A DNA stretch of 9,679 nucleotides, from contig JAITDM010000020.1 of the NCBI GenBank assembly GCA_031282535.1, positions 1 to 9,679 on the forward strand, given 5' to 3'. Made by a program: the position numbers and the translations under genes. The stretch comes from Oscillospiraceae bacterium. Lineage in GTDB: Bacteria; Bacillota; Clostridia; Oscillospirales; UBA929. Below the pieces are notes generated by a model. That model searched no databases and was not told the DNA's origin. It saw only the letters and a list, made by a program, of their open reading frames with translations. Shown piece after piece: positions 1-6,742 of the stretch (its first letter is position 1; each line of letters starts with the position of its first letter).

Positions 1-754
1 TGCTCCGCTGCAGCACGCCGTGGATCTCCCGGTTTGTGAGCGTGTAGCCGATCCGCATCCCCGCCAGACCGTACAGTTTCGAAAACGTGCGCAGGACCAC
101 GAGGTTGACGCCCTCCGCAATCTCGGACACCACGCTGGCCGCCGGATCGTCGGCAAACTCGATGTACGCCTCGTCCGCCACCAGCACCACATGGTCGGGC
201 AAACCGCGGATGAACGCCCGGAGCCCGGCCGGGTCCACCGTGCCCCCCGTCGGGTTGTTGGGGTTGCAGAGGAAGATCATCTTCGTCCTGTCCGTGACCG
301 CCGCCCGCATGGCGTCCAGGTCAAAGGCCCCGTCGGCCGTGAGCGGCCGGACCACCGGCGTGCCGAAGTTGCGCCGGACCGCCCCGGCGTAGGCGCCGAA
401 TGTGGGTTCACAGTAGACGACCTCGTCGCCCGGGCCGATGAAGATCTCGCCCAGCAGCGCAATGGCCCCGCTGGCGCCGGCGGAGATCGTCACATGGTCG
501 GCCGGGTCCGCAAACCCAAAGGCCCGGCCGATCTTCGCGCGCAGCCCCGCGCAAAAGGGATCCGGATAGATGTGGGCGGACGGGACCGCCGCGCGCATCG
601 CCTCCAGCGCTTTCGGCGACGCGCCGAGCTGGTTTTCGTTGGAGGCCAGCTTGAGAATCTCCTGTACCTGGTACCGGCGGGCGCTCTCGGCGGTGTCCCC
701 CGGGATGTAGGGCGGAATCTGCCGGATGCCCGGTTTAATCAATCGCTCAATCAT
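1..754 (-). CDS. HisC-family PLP-dependent aminotransferase, C-terminus cut by window edge
   Basis: About 251 residues of a fold-type I PLP aminotransferase of the histidinol-phosphate aminotransferase family are present; the usual length is about 350-360, so roughly the last 100 residues lie beyond the left edge. Visible motifs are NENQLGASPKA (39-49), the cofactor-phosphate region SAGASGAI (91-98), CNPNNPTGG (163-171), DEAY (194-197) and the Schiff-base lysine K226 in TFSKLYGLAGMRIGY. The start at 754 is chosen because an AAGGA lies 9 bases upstream; an in-frame ATG at 763 sits almost on top of that site. The gene begins 30 bases after the oppA stop with no terminator between, so it is probably the last known gene of the opp operon. 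No other his genes are nearby, and the GASGAI stretch lacks the acidic residue of typical HisC (GNGSDE or RGADEG). A catabolic role on aromatic or other amino acids is therefore as likely as histidine synthesis. Family secure, substrate unknown. Confidence 0.88.
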   Translation of the reverse strand, partial: MIERLIKPGIRQIPPYIPGDTAESARRYQVQEILKLASNENQLGASPKALEAMRAAVPSAHIYPDPFCAGLRAKIGRAFGFADPADHVTISAGASGAIALLGEIFIGPGDEVVYCEPTFGAYAGAVRRNFGTPVVRPLTADGAFDLDAMRAAVTDRTKMIFLCNPNNPTGGTVDPAGLRAFIRGLPDHVVLVADEAYIEFADDPAASVVSEIAEGVNLVVLRTFSKLYGLAGMRIGYTLTNREIHGVLQRS

Positions 755-784
755 CGCGCTCATTCCTTCCCATGGTCAATCCGC

Positions 785-2416
785 TCAGGGCAAAAGATCC
801 GCAAAACGGTACATCCCCTCGCCCCGGTCGTTTGTGGTGACGCCTGTGATCTTCGGGTTGCGGAGGCCGACGTAGATCTGTGTGTTGACGGGGATCACAT
901 AAAACTGGTCCGCCACCAGCCGCGCCTCGGCCTCGTGCAGCAGTTCATTCCGCGCGGCGGGGTCCATCGCGAGGTTGGACGCCTCGACCAGGCGGTCAAA
1001 TTCGGCGTCGTTCACGCCGTTGTCGTTGTTGCCCGAGTAGGATGTGTACAGAGACAGGTAATTGACAGGGTCGGTGTAGTCCGCCGTCCAGCTGTGGCGG
1101 CTGAGCGTAAAGTTCCCCGCGCGGCGCTCGGAGGAGAAGACCTGCATCTCCATGCCGTTCAGTTCGAGGTTGATGCCGAGATTGTCCTTGAGCTGGGCCT
1201 GGATCGCCTGGGCGAGATCGGAGTCCGTCTCGGTGTTCGGATAGTTGTACGTGAGCGTCGGGAACCCTTCTCCGCCCGGATAGCCGGCCTCGGCGAGCAG
1301 CTGCCGCGCCAATTCGACGTCCTCGGTAAACAGCGGCGCCTTCTCCTCACTGAACGGCTTGTCGGAGGCGTTTGAGATCATCGACTTGGCCACAAACGAG
1401 GTGGTGGGGATATAGTCGCTGCCCACCGCCGCGCAGGCGGAGGACCGGTCGATCCCGAGCGCGATGGCCCGCCGCACACGGACGTCGTCCAGCGGCGCCA
1501 CGTTCAGGTTCGGCAAAATGAACTTCGTCGTCTGCATGTTCCAGATGTACAGGTCCTCTTTCCCCTCGTACTCGTCCAGGATATACGCCGGCAGGCCGGA
1601 GGCCACGTCCACCTCGCCGGACTTGTAGGCGGCGACCGCCGCCGTGCTGTCGGTGATCGTGCGCACGACGACCTCGTCGATCTTCACCCGGTCGGCGCTG
1701 TGGTAATACGGGTTCTTCGCGAGCACATACCGCTCGTCCTGCACGTACTCCGTCATGTAGAACGCGCCGTTTCCGAGGCTGGTGGCCGGGTTTGTGTACC
1801 AGGCGGGGTCGCTGTTCACCGCGAGCCCCTCCTTTGACGGCGCGAAGACCGGCAGCGTCAGGAGTTTGAGAAAATACGTGCAGGGTTGTTTCAATGTGAA
1901 TTCCAGTGTGTATTCGTCCGGCGCGGACACGCCGATGCCGTCGAGAAGGGCCGGGTCCTCATGCGCCTCCTGCGCGCCCCGGATCACATAGAGCTGATCC
2001 GCGTAGATGGACTGGCCGTCCGGCGCGAGGCAGCGTCGGATCGTGTTGACAAAATCGGCCGCCACCACCGGGGAACCGTCGCTCCACTTGCCGTCCGCGC
2101 GCAGCCGGAAGGTCCAGACCGTCTGGTCCTCGTTCACCGTGTGGCTCTCGGCTGCCTCGTAGATCAGCGTGCCCTGGCCGTCGAAGGAGACGAGCGGGTC
2201 GATGCAGAGCTTCGCGTACTCGACATAGGAGGAGATCGCGACGCCGGCCGGGTCGAGGGAGCCCTCCATCGCGCCGCTTTTCATCGTGATGCTCTTTTTC
2301 AGAACACCGTCCCTCGTCTTTGCGTCCTCCGAGCCGGTCCCGGCCCCGCAGGCGGCTGCGGTCAGAACCAGCGCGGCGCTCAGCAGCAGCAGACCTATTG
2401 TTTTCATCGTTTTCAT
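785..2416 (-). CDS. oppA: Oligopeptide ABC transporter, substrate-binding lipoprotein (OppA-like)
   Basis: This 543-residue protein belongs to extracellular solute-binding protein family 5, which captures peptides outside the membrane and hands them to the OppBC permease. It starts with a type II signal peptide: two lysines near the N-terminus, a hydrophobic run at residues 7-22, and a lipobox LTAAAC with the lipidated cysteine at C23. The family hallmark WTFRLRADGKWSDG is at 101-114. Further family segments are KNPYYHSADRVKIDEV in the middle and EFDRLVEASNLAMDPAARNELLHEAE near the C-terminus. Length is normal. The ATG at 2416 is supported by AAAGGA 9 bases upstream; a second in-frame ATG three codons later is less well placed. 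It lies 111 bases after oppF, a gap holding a strong stem-loop, and 30 bases before the aminotransferase. Peptide rather than nickel or another ligand is inferred from similarity; the exact substrate cannot be read from sequence. Confidence 0.93.
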   Translation of the reverse strand: MKTMKTIGLLLLSAALVLTAAACGAGTGSEDAKTRDGVLKKSITMKSGAMEGSLDPAGVAISSYVEYAKLCIDPLVSFDGQGTLIYEAAESHTVNEDQTVWTFRLRADGKWSDGSPVVAADFVNTIRRCLAPDGQSIYADQLYVIRGAQEAHEDPALLDGIGVSAPDEYTLEFTLKQPCTYFLKLLTLPVFAPSKEGLAVNSDPAWYTNPATSLGNGAFYMTEYVQDERYVLAKNPYYHSADRVKIDEVVVRTITDSTAAVAAYKSGEVDVASGLPAYILDEYEGKEDLYIWNMQTTKFILPNLNVAPLDDVRVRRAIALGIDRSSACAAVGSDYIPTTSFVAKSMISNASDKPFSEEKAPLFTEDVELARQLLAEAGYPGGEGFPTLTYNYPNTETDSDLAQAIQAQLKDNLGINLELNGMEMQVFSSERRAGNFTLSRHSWTADYTDPVNYLSLYTSYSGNNDNGVNDAEFDRLVEASNLAMDPAARNELLHEAEARLVADQFYVIPVNTQIYVGLRNPKITGVTTNDRGEGMYRFADLLP

Positions 2417-2470
2417 GTGTTACCATCCTTTCCCCTGGGCGCGCCGGACGGGCGAACCCGCACGGCGGCC

Positions 2471-2497
2471 TTCTACGCGTTTTACGCTTTTTATGCT
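2471..2497. repeat. Three imperfect 9-base tandem units in the oppF-oppA spacer
   Basis: Three consecutive 9-base units, TTCTACGCG, TTTTACGCT and TTTTATGCT on the plus strand, lie between the oppF stop and the oppA ribosome binding site. They differ from each other at one to three positions. On the transcribed (minus) strand they give A-rich sequence just after a GC stem-loop. The function is unknown; this could be slipped-strand duplication or an A-rich unstructured linker in the mRNA. Confidence 0.6.
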
Positions 2498-2499
2498 TC

Positions 2500-2516
2500 G
2501 CGGCGCAAAGCGCCGC
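2500..2516 (-). other. Stem-loop between oppF and oppA
   Basis: A perfect 7-base-pair GC stem (GCGGCGC / GCGCCGC) closes a 3-base loop 11 bases after the oppF stop codon. On the minus strand it is followed by GAAGCATAAAAAG, not a U-tract, so it does not look like an intrinsic terminator. In polycistronic transporter mRNAs such intergenic stems often protect upstream or downstream segments from RNases and set the relative amount of binding protein. That role is inference here. Confidence 0.55.
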
Positions 2517-2527
2517 CGACAGCCGGA

Positions 2528-3577
2528 TCAGACCGGGATATCCGCCCGCCAGTCCGGCGGGTCTGTGAAGATGGGATTTTCACCGTTGCGGCGCAGCGCC
2601 AGAAAATCCGGCGTGTAGAGGTGGCAGGCCACGCGCCGGCCCGCCACATGGCACACCGGCGGTTCGGTGCGCCGGCAGCGCGCCATGACGTGCGGACACC
2701 GGTTCGCAAACAGGCAGCAGGCCGGCGGATCGATCGGCGTGAACACCTCGCCTTTGAGCACGATGCGCTGTTTGGCGCGCGCCGTCTTTGGGTCGGGCAC
2801 GGGCACGGCGGAGAGCAGCGCCTTCGTATAGGGGTGGTAGGGGTTGTCGTACACGTCGGCCGTCTGCCCGTATTCCATCATGTGTCCCAGGTACATCACG
2901 CCGATCTTGTGGCTGATGTGCCGGACCATGCCGAGGTCATGGGCAATGAACAGATACGAAAGGCCCCGCTCGTCTTGAATGCGCTCCAGCAGGTTGATGA
3001 TCTGGGCCTGGATCGACACATCCAGCGCGGAGATCGGCTCGTCGCACACGATGAACTCCGGGTCGAGGGCCAATGTCCGCGCGATGCTGATCCGCTGCCG
3101 CTGGCCGCCGGAAAATTCATGCGGGTACCGGCGGATGTGATCCGGTTTCAGCCCGACTGTCTCAAGCAGCGCCTGCACCCGCGACGCCCGCTCCCGCTTT
3201 GTGTACAGGCGGTGGATCGCCATCGGTTCCGCCAAAATGTCGCCCACCGTGCAGCGGGGGTCCAGACTGGCGTACGGGTCCTGAAAGATCATCTGCATGC
3301 TCCGGCGCACCGGCAGCAGGTGTTTGTTCTTACGCCGGGTGATGTCCTCTCCCTTGTAGAGAATGCGGCCCGCGGTCGGGTCGTGGATCCGGACGATCGT
3401 CCGGCCCAGCGTGCTCTTTCCGCATCCGCTCTCACCGACCAGCCCCATCGTCTCGCCCGGCGAGATGGCAAAGGAGACGTCCTCCACCGCTTTCAGTTTT
3501 TTCGTCTCTCCGGATACGGCGCGCCCCGCGTCAAAGTACTTGCAAAGATGCGCCACCTCTAAAATCGGCGCCGCCAT
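2528..3577 (-). CDS. oppF: Oligopeptide ABC transporter, ATP-binding protein OppF
   Basis: This 349-residue cytoplasmic ATPase is one of the two nucleotide-binding subunits that power the Opp importer. The motifs are complete: Walker A GESGCGKST (48-56), Q-loop IFQDP with Q99, signature FSGGQRQR (155-162), Walker B FIVCDEP (175-181) with catalytic E180, D-loop SALD (183-186) and switch H213. The C-terminal oligopeptide-type extension is present, with HPYTKALLSAVPVPDP and a cysteine-rich segment (CCLFANRC, ARC, VCH, ACHL), which separates it from generic ABC ATPases. The start at 3577 is an ATG with GGGAGG 8 bases upstream. It follows oppD after 58 bases that contain a duplicated segment. Assignment as OppF/DppF rather than OppD rests on the GQRQR signature, the GCGKST P-loop and gene order. 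Confidence 0.94.
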   Translation of the reverse strand: MAAPILEVAHLCKYFDAGRAVSGETKKLKAVEDVSFAISPGETMGLVGESGCGKSTLGRTIVRIHDPTAGRILYKGEDITRRKNKHLLPVRRSMQMIFQDPYASLDPRCTVGDILAEPMAIHRLYTKRERASRVQALLETVGLKPDHIRRYPHEFSGGQRQRISIARTLALDPEFIVCDEPISALDVSIQAQIINLLERIQDERGLSYLFIAHDLGMVRHISHKIGVMYLGHMMEYGQTADVYDNPYHPYTKALLSAVPVPDPKTARAKQRIVLKGEVFTPIDPPACCLFANRCPHVMARCRRTEPPVCHVAGRRVACHLYTPDFLALRRNGENPIFTDPPDWRADIPV

Positions 3578-3588
3578 CCGCCCCGCCT

Positions 3589-3680
3589 CCCTTCTGTTGC
3601 CTGATGATGATCTCCTGGGATGAGATTTGTTTTCTCTACGATGTAGAGAAGCCCTTCTGTTGCCTGATGATGATCTCCTG
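3589..3680. repeat. 29-base perfect direct repeat (63-base period) at the oppD/oppF junction
   Basis: Two identical 29-base copies lie at 3589-3617 and 3652-3680, separated by 34 bases. The period is 63 bases, a multiple of three. The right-hand copy encodes the C-terminal QEIIIRQQKG of OppD; the left-hand copy is non-coding and ends just before the oppF ribosome binding site. The 34-base segment between them holds a perfect hairpin and the oppD stop codon. It looks like a partial tandem duplication, or insertion of a short hairpin segment flanked by a duplicated target. Confidence 0.85.
3632..3650. other. 8-base-pair hairpin spanning the oppD stop codon
   Basis: TTCTCTAC and GTAGAGAA form a perfect inverted repeat around a 3-base loop. 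The oppD TAG lies inside it. On the minus strand the stem is followed by AAACAAATC, without a U-tract, so it is not a standard terminator. It may affect translation coupling or mRNA stability between oppD and oppF. Confidence 0.6.
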
Positions 3681-4733
3681 CGCGGCGCTTTTGCAGTATT
3701 TCCAGCACCGGCAGCGCTGGGTCCGGCTCCGGTCCGTGGGTTCCGGCCGGTAGGACAGACAGATGTTCATCGCCTCCGCGCAGCGCGGCGCAAAGGCGCA
3801 CCCGCCGGTGAGATGCAGCAGGTCGGGCGGCGTGCCCGGGATCGGCGCCAGCGCCTGCCGGACGCTGCGCTCCGTATTCGCGATGCTGCCGAGCAGCCCC
3901 ACGGTGTAGGGGTGCATCGGCGCGTAAAAGATCTCGTCCGTGCGCCCCTCCTCCACGATCTCGCCGGCGTACATGATCGCGATCCGGTCGCACATCGTGG
4001 CGACGATGCCGAGGTCGTGGGTGATCATGACGACGGAGGTGCGGCTCTCCCGGGTCATGGTCCGGATCAGATCCAGCAGTTGGGCCTGGACGGTGACGTC
4101 CAGCGCGGTCGTCGGTTCGTCGGCGATGAGGAGCTTCGGCCCGCACGAGAGCGCGATGGCCACAATGATCCGCTGCCGCATACCGCCCGAGAGTTCAAAC
4201 GGGTACTGCCGCATGCGCTGTTCCGGGCTGGTGATCCCCACCTGCCGCAGCAGCGACAGCGCCGTCTCGTACGCCTCGCGCCGGCTGCATTTTTTGTGGA
4301 GTCGGAGGCCCTCGGTCATCTGCGTGCCGATCCTCAGCACGGGGTTTAAGTACGTCATCGGGTCCTGAAAGATCATGGCCGCCTCGCGGCCGCGGAGCGT
4401 GCGCATCCGTTCGCGGTGCACGCGCCGCGCCCGCCGGTGCGCGAGCGCGCCGCACACCCGGGCCCGCAGGGAGAGGCCCGTCTGTCCGCCCACCCGGGAC
4501 GGCGGGGAGATGTCCTCCCCGTCGAAGGCGATCTCCCCCGAGAGCAGACGGCCGTTGTCGGCCAGCAGGCCCATGAGCGAGAGCATGGCCACGCTCTTGC
4601 CGGAGCCAGACTCCCCCACGATCCCGAGGATCTCGCCCCGCTCCACCGAGAAGTCGATGCCGCGGACCGCCTGCACGACGCCCTGCTGTGTCTTGAACGC
4701 GACCGTCATATGCCGGACTTCAAGCAGTTTCAA
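3636..4733 (-). CDS. oppD: Oligopeptide ABC transporter, ATP-binding protein OppD
   Basis: This 365-residue cytoplasmic ATPase pairs with OppF. Motifs: Walker A GESGSGKS (40-47), Q-loop IFQDP with Q123, signature LSGGMRQR (181-188), Walker B LLIADEP (201-207) with catalytic E206, D-loop TALD (209-212) and switch H239. The C-terminal region has HPYTVGLLGSI and GGCAFAPRC. The start is a TTG at 4733 with GGGAGG 7 bases upstream, giving MKLLEVRHMTVAF, a normal ABC beginning; the reading frame stays open far upstream but overlaps oppC and is not coding there. Two oddities: residues 76-116, between Walker A and the Q-loop, are about 24 residues longer than is usual and carry 12 arginines; and the tail has two extra cysteines (C343, C347) beyond C312, C318, C325 and C341. 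The last ten or so residues come from a duplicated segment. It follows oppC by 20 bases. Confidence 0.93.
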   Translation of the reverse strand: MKLLEVRHMTVAFKTQQGVVQAVRGIDFSVERGEILGIVGESGSGKSVAMLSLMGLLADNGRLLSGEIAFDGEDISPPSRVGGQTGLSLRARVCGALAHRRARRVHRERMRTLRGREAAMIFQDPMTYLNPVLRIGTQMTEGLRLHKKCSRREAYETALSLLRQVGITSPEQRMRQYPFELSGGMRQRIIVAIALSCGPKLLIADEPTTALDVTVQAQLLDLIRTMTRESRTSVVMITHDLGIVATMCDRIAIMYAGEIVEEGRTDEIFYAPMHPYTVGLLGSIANTERSVRQALAPIPGTPPDLLHLTGGCAFAPRCAEAMNICLSYRPEPTDRSRTQRCRCWKYCKSAAQEIIIRQQKGFSTS

Positions 4734-4746
4734 TCGAGTCCCTCCC
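4734..4746 (-). promoter_or_regulatory. Ribosome binding site deciding the TTG start of oppD
   Basis: GGGAGG at 4746-4741 on the minus strand lies 7 bases before TTG at 4733. No ATG or GTG is equally well placed: the first in-frame ATG is codon 9, inside the conserved first beta strand of the ABC domain. This supports initiation at TTG. Confidence 0.75.
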
Positions 4747-4753
4747 CCCCGTA

Positions 4754-5665
4754 CTACCGCCTGTTTCTGGGGTCGAACGCCTCTTCCAGGCCTTTGCTGA
4801 TGAAACTCAGCGAAAAGATGATCAGGCAGATCATGCCGATCGGAAAGAGGATCTGCGTGGGGTACACCTGAAAATACGTCTTCGCGTCCTGCGCGAGCGT
4901 GCCGAGGCTGGCCATCGGGGCCGAGATGCCGATGCCGATGAAGCTCAAAAACGCCTCCATAAAGATCGCCTGGGGGATCATCAGCGTGACGGTGACGAGG
5001 AGGGCGCCCATCGAATTGGCCAACAGGTGTTTGAAAAAGATCCGCCGCCGGCTGCTCCCGAGGACATAGGCGGCCAGCGCATACTCCCGCTCCTTCAGCG
5101 ACAGCACCTGGGCGCGGACGATCCGCGCGACGCCCACCCACCCAGAGAGGCAGATGCCGATCAATATACTTCCGACATGGGACCCGAAGATCAGCATGAT
5201 GAGGATGATATAAAGCATGGCCGGAATGGCGTAGAGGATGTCGCACACGCGCATCATCAGCATATCCGCGTATCCGCCGCAGTAGCCGGCGACGCCGCCG
5301 TACACCAGCCCGACCAGGAAATTGACGGCGGTGGAGACAAATCCGATGAGCAGGCTCATCCGCACGCCGTAGAGCACCCGGGTGAAGATGTCCCGGCCGA
5401 ATTTGTCCGTCCCGAACCAGTGCTGCGCGTGCGGCGGGAGGTTGCGGATGGCGGTGTCCTGTCCGTCGTAGGTATAGGGACTTGCCATGGCGCCGAAGAC
5501 GGCGAGGAGCACGATACAGCTCAGCAGCACAAACCCGAACAGCGCGCGCCGGTTGCGGCAGAAGCGCTGCCAGACGTCCTTCGCGAAGGACTTGCTCTCC
5601 ATGGCGATGAATTCGTCGTTCTTCTGCGACACATCCAGCGGCAGAAACAGTGTTTTCAGATCCAC
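4754..5665 (-). CDS. oppC: Oligopeptide ABC transporter permease OppC
   Basis: This 303-residue inner-membrane permease forms the transport channel with OppB. The N-terminus (1-40) is polar and positive, as in the OppC/DppC type, followed by a first membrane segment (about 41-62). The periplasm-side motif HWFGTDKFGRD (82-92) is diagnostic of OppC/DppC. Several further membrane segments follow, with the EAA loop that docks onto the ATPases at 194-217 (EYALAAYVLGSS...HLLAN). Length is normal. The start is GTG at 5665 behind a GGGGGCGG purine tract about 5 bases upstream. It begins 12 bases after the oppB stop and ends 20 bases before oppD, consistent with one transcript. Confidence 0.95.
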   Translation of the reverse strand: MDLKTLFLPLDVSQKNDEFIAMESKSFAKDVWQRFCRNRRALFGFVLLSCIVLLAVFGAMASPYTYDGQDTAIRNLPPHAQHWFGTDKFGRDIFTRVLYGVRMSLLIGFVSTAVNFLVGLVYGGVAGYCGGYADMLMMRVCDILYAIPAMLYIILIMLIFGSHVGSILIGICLSGWVGVARIVRAQVLSLKEREYALAAYVLGSSRRRIFFKHLLANSMGALLVTVTLMIPQAIFMEAFLSFIGIGISAPMASLGTLAQDAKTYFQVYPTQILFPIGMICLIIFSLSFISKGLEEAFDPRNRR

Positions 5666-5677
5666 AACGGCCGCCCC

Positions 5678-6601
5678 CTATCGGGTGATCTTGATGCGCG
5701 GATCCACCAGCGGGCAGATCACGTCGCACACGAGATTGCAGAGGATGATCAGCGCGCCGACGAAGATCGTCAGCCCCATGATCACCGTGTAGTCCCGGTT
5801 GGAGACGGAGTTGACAAACTCCCGTCCGATGCCGGGGATCGTGAAGATGCTCTCCACCACAAAGCTGCCCGTCATCAGGAAGGCGATCAACGGGCCGGAG
5901 TTCGTGACCACCGGAATCAGCGCGTTTTTCAGGATATGCTTGAAGAGAACGGTGGACTGCCGCAGCCCCTTCGCCTTCGCCATGGTCACATAGTCCATGC
6001 GCATGGCCTCGGTGAAGCTCGCGTGCACCAGACGGGAGATCTGGGCGACGGGGTACACCGCCAGCGTCACCACCGGCATCACATAATGTTTCGGCGTGTC
6101 GAGCCCCAGCGTGGGGAACCACTTCAGCCACACGCCGAAGACCAGCATCATGAGGATGGCGAAGATGAAATTCGGCACGCTGATGCCGAGCGTCGAGAGC
6201 GACATCAGCACGCTCCGGACCATCTCCCGCTTGCTGACCGCCTCCCAGACGCCGATGACGATCCCGAGAAACATCGCCGACACATAGGCGGTCAGCCCGA
6301 GCGACATCGTGGCGGGCGCCCCCTTGGCGATGAGCGAGACGATGGAGACGCCGGGCTTTTTGAACGAGGTCCCGAGGTCCCCTTGCAGGAGTTTGCCGAC
6401 ATAGCGGACGTACTGCTGGTGGATCGGGAGATTCAGCCCGTACTCTTCCGCGAACTTCTCCAGCGTCGCCGTACTGACGTTGTCCCCCTCAAAGGGATTG
6501 CCGGGCATGAGCCGCGTCAGGAAGAACGTCACCGTGATGAGCACAAACAGCGTCGCCACCCCGATGAAACACCGCTTCAAAATGTACCTGACCATTGCCA
6601 T
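5678..6601 (-). CDS. oppB: Oligopeptide ABC transporter permease OppB
   Basis: This 307-residue inner-membrane permease is the first gene of the opp cluster and pairs with OppC. The N-terminus MAMVRYILKRCFIGVATLF leads into the first membrane segment, as in OppB/DppB. The conserved extracytoplasmic part includes GNPFEGD, GLNLPIHQQYVRYV and GDLGTSF (35-80). The EAA loop is at 203-229 (DYVTMAKAKGL...HILKNALIP), followed by the conserved FTIPGIGREFVNSVSNRDYTVIMG (253-276). Length is normal. Two starts are possible, ATG 6601 and ATG 6595, both behind AGGATCGGGGGG; 6601 is used but 6595 (MVRYILKR) resembles many family members more closely. A terminator lies only 35 bases upstream, and no good promoter is visible between it and the start codon. 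Confidence 0.94.
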   Translation of the reverse strand: MAMVRYILKRCFIGVATLFVLITVTFFLTRLMPGNPFEGDNVSTATLEKFAEEYGLNLPIHQQYVRYVGKLLQGDLGTSFKKPGVSIVSLIAKGAPATMSLGLTAYVSAMFLGIVIGVWEAVSKREMVRSVLMSLSTLGISVPNFIFAILMMLVFGVWLKWFPTLGLDTPKHYVMPVVTLAVYPVAQISRLVHASFTEAMRMDYVTMAKAKGLRQSTVLFKHILKNALIPVVTNSGPLIAFLMTGSFVVESIFTIPGIGREFVNSVSNRDYTVIMGLTIFVGALIILCNLVCDVICPLVDPRIKITR

Positions 6602-6635
6602 CCCCCCGATCCTGCCTCAAAAGGGCCTCTCTAAA

Positions 6636-6664
6636 CAAAAAAGCCGAAGCGCAAGCGCTCCAGC
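6636..6664 (-). terminator. Rho-independent terminator after the MATE gene
   Basis: On the minus strand a 9-base-pair stem (6643-6651 with 6656-6664, two G-U pairs) closes a CUUG tetraloop and is followed directly by six T residues (6642-6637). It lies about 80 bases beyond the MATE stop codon and 35 bases before oppB. It should end or attenuate MATE transcription. Confidence 0.82.
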
Positions 6665-6725
6665 TCCATTGCTGACGTCGATATATAGGCTCGGCATGCC
6701 CGGCGCCGCGCGCCTCCTGGTCTTT

Positions 6726-6741
6726 GCCCGGTTGTGCGGGC
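6726..6741 (-). other. Small stem-loop directly after the MATE stop codon
   Basis: GCCCG and CGGGC form a 5-base-pair stem with a 6-base loop immediately after the MATE stop. No T-run follows. With the terminator at 6636-6664 and a GGCGC-GCG-GCGCC stem between them, the 141-base MATE-oppB spacer is well structured as RNA. Confidence 0.35.
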
Positions 6742-6742
6742 C

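Noticed and set aside
3632..3650. Hairpin at the oppD end as a terminator
   Set aside because: No T-run follows on either strand and oppF lies directly downstream in the same direction.
3589..3680. Two 29-base repeats with a 34-base spacer resemble a minimal CRISPR unit
   Set aside because: Only two copies, one copy is inside the oppD coding sequence, the hairpin is in the spacer and not the repeat, and no cas genes are nearby.
4734..6131. Upstream extension of the oppD frame to give an 831-residue protein
   Set aside because: The extension overlaps oppC and most of oppB out of frame, is of low-complexity composition, and a good ribosome binding site supports the TTG at 4733.
5027..6634. 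Long plus-strand open frames opposite oppB and oppC (over 500 codons), and similar ones at 20-1375 and 1886-3562
   Set aside because: They mirror well-conserved genes, have biased Arg/His/Asp-rich composition and no family motifs, as expected for antisense shadows in GC-rich DNA.
6631..6669. Mini-frame MELERLRFGFFV overlapping the terminator before oppB, as a leader peptide
   Set aside because: No ribosome binding site precedes it and it is read through the terminator stem itself, so it does not have the layout of an attenuator leader peptide.
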